Shown: piece after piece, positions 23,038 to 28,685 of the stretch
Layout of the letters: each line of letters starts with the position of its first letter
Numbering within the stretch: the first letter of the stretch is position 1
Origin: Gonium pectorale
Lineage: Eukaryota > Chlorophyta > Chlorophyceae > Chlamydomonadales > Volvocaceae
Assembly (NCBI GenBank): GCA_001584585.1
Contig: LSYV01000009.1
Coordinates: forward strand, 885,908-914,592
DNA: 28,685 nt
Direction of reading: 5' to 3'
The notes under the pieces: generated by a model
Seen by the model: the letters and a program-made list of their open reading frames with translations, nothing else
The model's database searches: none
Told to the model about the DNA's origin: nothing
Program-made: the position numbers and the translations under genes

Positions 23038-23165
23038 CGAGGACGAGGACGCGGTGCCGACAGACCCGCCTTGTTCGTTGATCAGCCCATCTCGGCGGCT
23101 CGCCCGAAGTCCCCACGGCGCCTCAAGAAGGCGCCCATGAGTGTGCTGTGACCTGCTGACTTAAT

Positions 23166-23199
23166 CAATCATCATGCTGCACTCTGCCGCATGTGATTG
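23166..23199. repeat. Short hairpin between the two convergent polyadenylation signals
   Basis: CAATCATCATGC (23166-23177) pairs with GCATGTGATTG (23189-23199) across an 11-base loop, with one bulged base. It lies between the plus-strand TGTAA (23033) and the minus-strand TGTAA (23400). It may be chance or take part in separating the two transcripts. Confidence 0.45.
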
Positions 23200-23395
23200 A
23201 GTGACGCGACCTACGATTGACAAACAGACCCGTCCGGGTACCGGTTCTAAGGACTAAGAAGCGGCCTGCTGTCTTCTGTTGGCGGCCCCATCAAAGCGCC
23301 CTTAGGCGTGGAATGAACATGAAGTGCGTTAGGATGATGGATACACATTGGCACAGACATGTTAAACCTGTTTTCTGCACTCCGTCGTGCATATG

Positions 23396-23400
23396 TTACA
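23396..23400 (-). terminator. TGTAA polyadenylation signal candidate, low-complexity gene
   Basis: TTACA on the plus strand reads TGTAA on the minus strand, about 520 bases after the stop of the minus-strand gene at 23922. Together with the signal at 23033 it leaves about 360 bp between the predicted transcript ends. Confidence 0.5.
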
Positions 23401-23921
23401 CACTTGCACAGCCTTGGGTACCCTCGGAGTAGGGCCCAGGCGGTCAGTCTTTGGTGCCGGGGCAAGACAGCTTGGGAGGCGGCTCCGGGGGTGTGGGGTC
23501 AGGGTACGTGTTGCAGTCCAAGCAGTCCGCGGAAGTATGGTGTGCCAGGTAGAAGTGGCAAGCGTGGCGGCCCACACGTACTGTGCCGCGCGAGCAGCAC
23601 TACCTCCAGGCACGGCGCGAGCCCGGCTGCATCACCGCCCGGTCCGCTCGCCACGTCCCGCAAGTCACACCACGTGTCGTGGAAGCCGACTGGGCCCAAT
23701 TCGCTTCATGCACATGGAAGCACGCACTACCACACAAGGACTGTACACGGCGCGGGGCCGTCCCTTCACATGGCAACGGCACATGCGACATGAGAATGCA
23801 ACGCAACTCGCCAGGCACGATTTTCCACCCATACACAGAAACCCCTTGCTGCAAACCACAGAGCGTTCCCAACCCCGCCGAGACTCCCAAGGCCCGTTCA
23901 CCCCCCCACTCGAGCATCCTC

Positions 23922-26900
23922 TCAGCCCTTCCTCCCCACAGCCGGCGCCACGGCGGTTGGCCCCGACACCTGCGGCTGCCCAGCCGCCCGCAGCTTAGCG
24001 GGCCTCAGTGACGACGGCTGCCCAACGGCTGCTCCCGAAGCGCCAGGGTGCCTCGCCATGGCCTGGCCGGCCGCCGGCATGGTCAGCCCTCCGTGACCGC
24101 CCGCCGCTGGTGTCGCCGTTGCCGCCGGTGAAGGCCCCAACGGCGGCGGCTGCATCAGCGCCGTGCTGCGGCTGCGCGCTACACGCATCGTCGGTCCGGC
24201 GAGGTGCGCCGGCCTGCCGTACGCGTACGGGTCCATCGGCGCCGCGGGTGCTCCGGCTGCGCCGTACGGCGGACACCATCCGTACGGCGTGTGACCACCG
24301 TACGGCCAGCCGGCATGGCCTGCCGGCGCCATGTATGCATAGCCGTAGGGTCCGGCGGCCATGGGACTGTACGACCCTGTCGCAGCGCGCACAGACCCCG
24401 ACTGCGGCGGTGGCGGCGACGGCTGAAGCGCGGCAGCGTCTTCATCAATCACGTGGCCACCGGCGCCGCCGGCGACGGCGGGAGCGTAGGTGCCGTACGC
24501 TACCGGCATGGCGGCGGCGGGCGCTGGCGCTGGCGCGAGGTGGCCAGGCGGCAGCTGATACAGACGCGTGGAGGGGTGTGGGTGCGGGTGTCCTGGCGCG
24601 GCCCGAGGCGCCCCCGCCGATGGAGGCCGTGGCGCACCCGAGGGCTGCGACGTCGGCCGGGGCGCCGGCTGAGCGGCTCCTACTGCGCCCTGCACCGGCG
24701 CCGCCGCGACGCGGACAGCACCCGGGGGCCCGACCGCCGCCAGCGGCTGCGCGGTCCGGCTGGTCTGCAGTGGAGCCTGCGGATGCAGCCCTGCTGGTCT
24801 AGGGCCGCCAGCGCCAGTGGACGTTGGCCGTGGGGCCGGCTGCCTGGCCGCCGTTGTCTGTGCGTGGCCAGCCGGCGGCGGACCCGGCTGCAGGCCTGCC
24901 GGGCTAGCCGCAGCGGCTTCTGCTGTCACCGAGGGCGCCGCTGCGCCCCTGGCAGCAACCGCCGCCGCTGCCCGCGGATGCCCGGTGGACGCCGCAGGCT
25001 GCGCCGGGGCCTGGAGAGGCGGCTGCTGGGAGGCGGGTCGTTGCGACGCCGCCGCCACCACCGCTGGCAAGGCGGCAGCTGGTGAGCTGCTCGGCTGGCC
25101 GCTGTGCGCCGCGGTCGCCCGTGTGGTCAACGCCTCGGCGCGGGCCGCGGAGCTGGCCGCACCGGCTGAACGCCCCGTGGCGCCCGCCGGTTGCGGCTGC
25201 TGCTTTTGTTGTTGCTGCTGTTGCAGGTGTTGCTGTTGTTGCTGGTGGAGGACTAGGAGCAGCTGCAGCTGTTGGGTTGATACCGCCGTCGGGTTGGCCG
25301 CCTGCCGCTGTGCGTGGGGCTGTGGCTGCCGCAGATGCGCGGGAGCCAAATCCGCACCCTGAGCGTGATGCGGCAGCGGCGCCTTCTGCGATTGCGCCAT
25401 CACCTGAGTCTGCACCGGCCCCGCCGCAGTCGCAGTCGCATGGGCTGCCGGCTGCGGCGTCGTCCCGGCTGCTGCCGCTGCCGCCGGCGGCGCCAGCGCC
25501 GCGGAGGTTTGGCGCTGCGCCGCCGAAGCCGCAGCTGAAGAAACCTGCGCCGACGTGGGGGCCCCGGCGTCTGTGGTGGAGACGAGAGCGCCCCGCAGTG
25601 CGCTGTGGCTCTGCGCCAGGCGCTCGTAGAGGGTGCTGACGAGGGGTGGCAGCTGGGACAGCCACTCGGCCTCCAGCGATGTGAGCGGCGTGGGGGCGGT
25701 GGGGCCCTCGGAGCGCAGCGGAGCGATGGGGAGCGCGACCACGGCAGCAGCAGGGGCGGCAGCGGGCGGGTCGGTGACGAGAGGGGGCTGCGCGGCGGTG
25801 GCAGCTCTGGTCGTTGCTGGGGCTGCTGCTATTGCTGCAGCTCCTGTGGGATCGTCAAGTGGGAGGATGAGGCTTGTTGGGAGGACTAGAGGCAGCGGGG
25901 ACAGGACAGAGGGGTTCGCCCCGGGTCATGCGATCTGGACTAACAGCCACGCCTCCGCTTCGAACGCACTGTTCCTGTAGCTACCAGGCTGATCCAGACT
26001 CACCGTCAGGGGACGAAGGGGAGACCCCAGCGGCCGCAGGCGGCACTGCCGTCGTGGACGAGAGCTGCTGCTGCTCCGATGATGGCAAGGGTGACGTCGT
26101 CTCCCGCTGCCGAGCCAGCGGCTGCGTAGCGCGGGCCCCTCCTACTGATAGGAGCTCAGGCTGCAGCGCGACGCCGCCGCTGCCTTGGCACGGAGCGCTG
26201 TCGGGTACCTGACCGAGGGACTGCCGAGTCCCTTCGCATGGTCTCCCGGAGGCAGAGGCGCTCACTTCCGGCTGCGCTCCGCCTGCCTGCTGGGGCTGAG
26301 GCGTTGCCTGCCCCGGTGCTTTTGCCGAGGAGGCAGCAGCCACGGCGGAGGCAGCAGCGCGGGCTGTTGCTGCCGGCAGGGGCGCCGGTCCCACCCCGAC
26401 TTCCGGGGCACCCGCAACCAAGTTGACCTCCGTAGGTTCCGGTTGCGTTGCCGTTAGCTGCGTTGCGGCCAGCTGCGTCGCCGCCGGTTGCGTCGCCGTC
26501 GGCTGCATCACCGCCGGCTGCGTTGCCGCCGGTGCGGTGCCCGCGGCGTCCTTCACCCTGGCCTCGGCCTCCACGCGAGCCCTGGCCTCCGCCTGCGCCT
26601 GCGCGTACGCCTTGACCGGCCGCTCCAGCGCCAGCAGGGTGCCCAGCCAGGACGCCAGCGTTTGGATGTTGGGGGCTACGGGCGGGATGCCGGCGGACTG
26701 GAGGCGGGCGGGCGAGAGTGGGGAGAGGGCGTTGGGCCACGGGGCAGGGCAGGGAGCAGCGGGGATTTTGAAGGAGCGCACCTAGCTCGAGTGGGAGTTG
26801 ACGGTGAAAGGGAACGAATACCGACGAGCTGGGCGCCAGCAGCGTTTGTCCCGTCCTTTGGATGGGAGGGTGATTTGGGTGCAAAGGTGCGCAGCCCTCG

Positions 26901-28685
26901 TCCTAATGCAGGACGCAGCGCAGAGCAACCCACTCCGCCAATCCTCATATTCCTATTCACCTGAGGCACCCCCCTCAAGTCCATAAGCCTGCCGGCACGG
27001 GCCACCACCGTGCGTAACCTCCTGCTGCCCAAACCCTGCGACACGTTCACGACAACGCACCTTGCAGAAGCTGGTGATTGCGGCCACTAGCTCGGGTCCG
27101 CTCATGGCTGCCGGGTGGCGGCACCCCGTGTCCCGGAAGTGGCACAGCAGCTGGTTGAGCACCTGCAGCTGCGGCGGGCTCAGGCACACGCTGCCGGGCG
27201 CAGGAGGGCGAGGGGAGGCGGCGCTGGCGGCATCAGCGGAAGACGAAGGGCCGCCAGCGGCCGCGGCGTCGCTTGCAGTGGTTACGGGAGCTGCGCCTGT
27301 GCCGACCATGGTGGCCGGTGCCTGCGGCACTGGAAGTGGCGCAGGCGCTGGTGCAGGTGCCGCTTGCGCTGCGAGAGCGGGAGCGGGAGCGCCGGAGGTG
27401 GCTACACCAGGTGGCCCACAGGTGGCCGCGGCGGTGGCTGCCGCACCTTGCTCGCGAGGGGAGACGTCGGCCTGGGCTTGAGGCCGCGTCGCGGCGGCGC
27501 TGGAGGTAGGAGGAGGAGCGGCACCCGCAGCGGCCGGCGCAGGGCCGGCGGTGGCTGGCTGCCCGCGGCTGCGCGGGTCACCCGGTTGCGGGTTGGCTGG
27601 CGGCGCCAGCGCATCCCGCTGGCTGTGGACGGCTTGCTGTGCCTTGGGCGCTTCCACAGCTGCTTCAGGTGCTGCGGTGGCCGCGGTGGTCGCCGGTGCC
27701 ACCGCCGTCTGGGTGGCGGGCTGGCATGCTGGCGGCGCCTGATGGTGCTGGTGGTGGGCCCTCGCTTGCTCCTGTTGCTGTTCCTGTTGCTGCCGCAGCT
27801 GCGAAGTCTGCGGAGGCGGCGCTGGCGGCGGGTTGATGGTCGCGACCCCGCCGCTCGCTGAGATGCGCCGCTTCTTGGGCGGCAGCTCGAACACGCCGGG
27901 CATGGCCGGTGCGAGTACCGGCCTCGTCGCGGATGCCGTCACCGCCGCTGCGGTGGCTGCCGCCGCTGTCTCTTCTTCGCCCCGCGGCCTGATGGCTGGT
28001 GGCCGAAGCAAGATCGGGGGAGCGGCGTGGGTCACCGGCTGCTGTAAGGCGGAGGCGGCCGCAGACCGCTTCACGCCCTCCTTGCCCATATAGCTGGTGT
28101 TCTCGCACGCCGCGGCCGCCACCGCCGCCTTCAGGGCGGCCGGCTGCGGGGCCGCTGTCGCCGCAGGCCCCGCGCCACGGATGCCGACGCAAGAGGCAGA
28201 CGTGCTACTCGTGTTCGGAGCGGGCTGATGCGCCGCCATGGGCTGTCTGCTCGTGTGAAAGGGCCCAAGGGCGGCGCCCGGGGCCGACGGCAGTGGGAAC
28301 GGCGGCGGCGCGCTGGCGCCCTGTCCGCCACTCCCGACTGCCTCCTGGCGCGTCGCCAGGGGGGAGCGAGGTGGCCCGCCACTGGCCGAAGCGGCTGCGG
28401 AGCCGGCGGTGCGGGTCACTACTGGGCAGATGCCACCACCGGCTGCCATCGCCATCGGGACCCGGGCGGTCCCAGATGGTGCAGCCGTGTTGCCTCCGGT
28501 GTTCGCCGTCGCTGGGTTATGCTCCTGGCTGTCCTCCCCGGCATGGCCCCCGCCACTGCGGCNGGGACGCCACGGGCTGCAGCCCAGCCGGTGTCAGGCC
28601 GTGCGCGCCGGCGGCGCGCCGTAGGGGATGCCGTCGCTGTTGGTGNTGGCGGGGAGGCTGCGGCAGCGCCGACGNGGCGCTTCGG
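23922..28685 (-). CDS. Large low-complexity, probably nuclear protein (5' end unresolved at the right edge)
   Basis: Three minus-strand exons are supported: (upstream)-27061, 26697-26004 and 25843-23922. The donors are GTGCGT and GTGAGT and the acceptors CTCCAG and CCCACAG; phases match (0, then 1). From the in-window ATG at 28455 this gives 1336 aa, but the frame is open further upstream. The protein is rich in Ala, Pro, Gln, Ser and Thr. It has a basic KKRR cluster (residues 194-197) typical of a nuclear localisation signal. A short helical block, LSPPQLQVLNQLLCHF, lies just before the first intron, and LASWLGTLLALERPVKAYAQ follows it. There are TQPA-type pentapeptide repeats, a WLSQLPPLVSTLYERL segment, a polyQ tract, and a Gly/Pro/Tyr-rich region near the C-terminus. 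No catalytic domain was seen. A transcriptional or RNA-related scaffold role is inference. An extra intron at CCGCAG/GTGTCG just before the stop cannot be excluded. Confidence 0.72.
25195..25260 (-). repeat. Polyglutamine-coding tract
   Basis: On the minus strand this stretch encodes runs of five and six Gln separated by His-Leu, then Lys and more Gln. Both CAA and CAG codons are used, which argues for selection on the amino acids rather than a pure trinucleotide expansion. Confidence 0.85.
26440..26545 (-). repeat. Pentapeptide repeat region (ATQPA/ATQLA-like)
   Basis: A 15-base unit, varied by substitutions, encodes successive five-residue repeats of the type A-T-Q-P/L-A/T in exon 26697-26004 of the low-complexity gene. 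About seven to eight units are visible, with replacements such as AVMQP and TATQP. Confidence 0.8.
28563..28675. other. Low-quality sequence at the right edge
   Basis: Single Ns occur at 28563, 28646 and 28675. On the minus strand a peptide-like frame (TNSDGIPYGAPPARTA) meets a stop near 28600, a second frame continues as GLTPAGLQPVAS, and the frame used by the main exon resumes after the N at 28563. Compensating base-calling errors would explain this better than real introns. Confidence 0.5.

Larger units (their letters stand above)
22459..23921. other. Convergent 3' spacer between the FAD and low-complexity genes
   Basis: About 1.46 kb separates two facing stop codons. It should contain both 3' UTRs and, in the middle, a short untranscribed or overlapping zone. 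It contains an 11-G run (22662-22672), TGTAA on each strand and a small hairpin. Open frames here show no recognisable protein and look spurious. Confidence 0.6.

Noticed and set aside
24204..25085. 293-residue plus-strand open frame rich in Arg
   Set aside because: It is the antisense shadow of the Ala/Pro-rich minus-strand exon 25843-23922, where splice phase, polyQ coding and exon continuity support the minus strand.

Overview
The window looks like nuclear DNA from a green alga of the Chlamydomonas/Volvox (volvocine) type. It is very GC-rich. Its genes are cut by many short introns with donors such as GTGAGT, GTGCGG and GTACGT and acceptors ending in CAG. Candidate polyadenylation signals are of the TGTAA type. 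One protein is dominated by Ala/Pro/Gln low complexity. Introns and spacers carry minisatellites, and a degenerate non-LTR retrotransposon is present. No tRNA, rRNA, CRISPR array or bacterial-type operon was seen. Species is not determined. No database could be searched, so gene models come from reading frames, splice phases and remembered family motifs.

Layout. (1) 1-3153, minus: the 5' part of a receptor-like membrane protein gene with a signal peptide, an ectodomain, a transmembrane helix split by an intron, and a cytoplasmic tail that stays open off the left edge. (2) 3154-5450: a spacer with an AT-rich patch, short inverted repeats and a 9-bp tandem repeat. (3) About 5500-7800, plus: a decayed, 5'-truncated LINE reverse transcriptase. 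(4) 8829-15920, minus: a complete 14-exon gene for a 610-residue aldehyde dehydrogenase-superfamily protein; every splice junction keeps the reading frame. A 20-N assembly gap lies in its third intron. (5) 16764-22458, plus: a gene of about 12 exons for an FAD-dependent monooxygenase resembling zeaxanthin epoxidase without an FHA domain, with one problematic splice junction. (6) 23922 to beyond 28685, minus: a gene for a large, probably nuclear, low-complexity protein with a KKRR signal, two or three short helical segments, polyQ and a Gly/Pro/Tyr-rich region. The last 130 bases contain isolated Ns and apparent frame errors.

How the genes relate. The aldehyde dehydrogenase and FAD monooxygenase genes are head to head across 843 bp, so they could share a promoter region. 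The FAD monooxygenase and low-complexity genes converge tail to tail across about 1.46 kb, with a TGTAA motif on each strand. A joint pathway for the two oxidoreductases (for example oxygenation followed by aldehyde oxidation) is speculation. I found no clearly new multi-gene system. The items most worth checking are the 35-bp-armed hairpin inside intron 6 of the FAD gene, the split transmembrane helix and missing C-terminus of the receptor-like gene, and the uncertain exon 6/7 junction.
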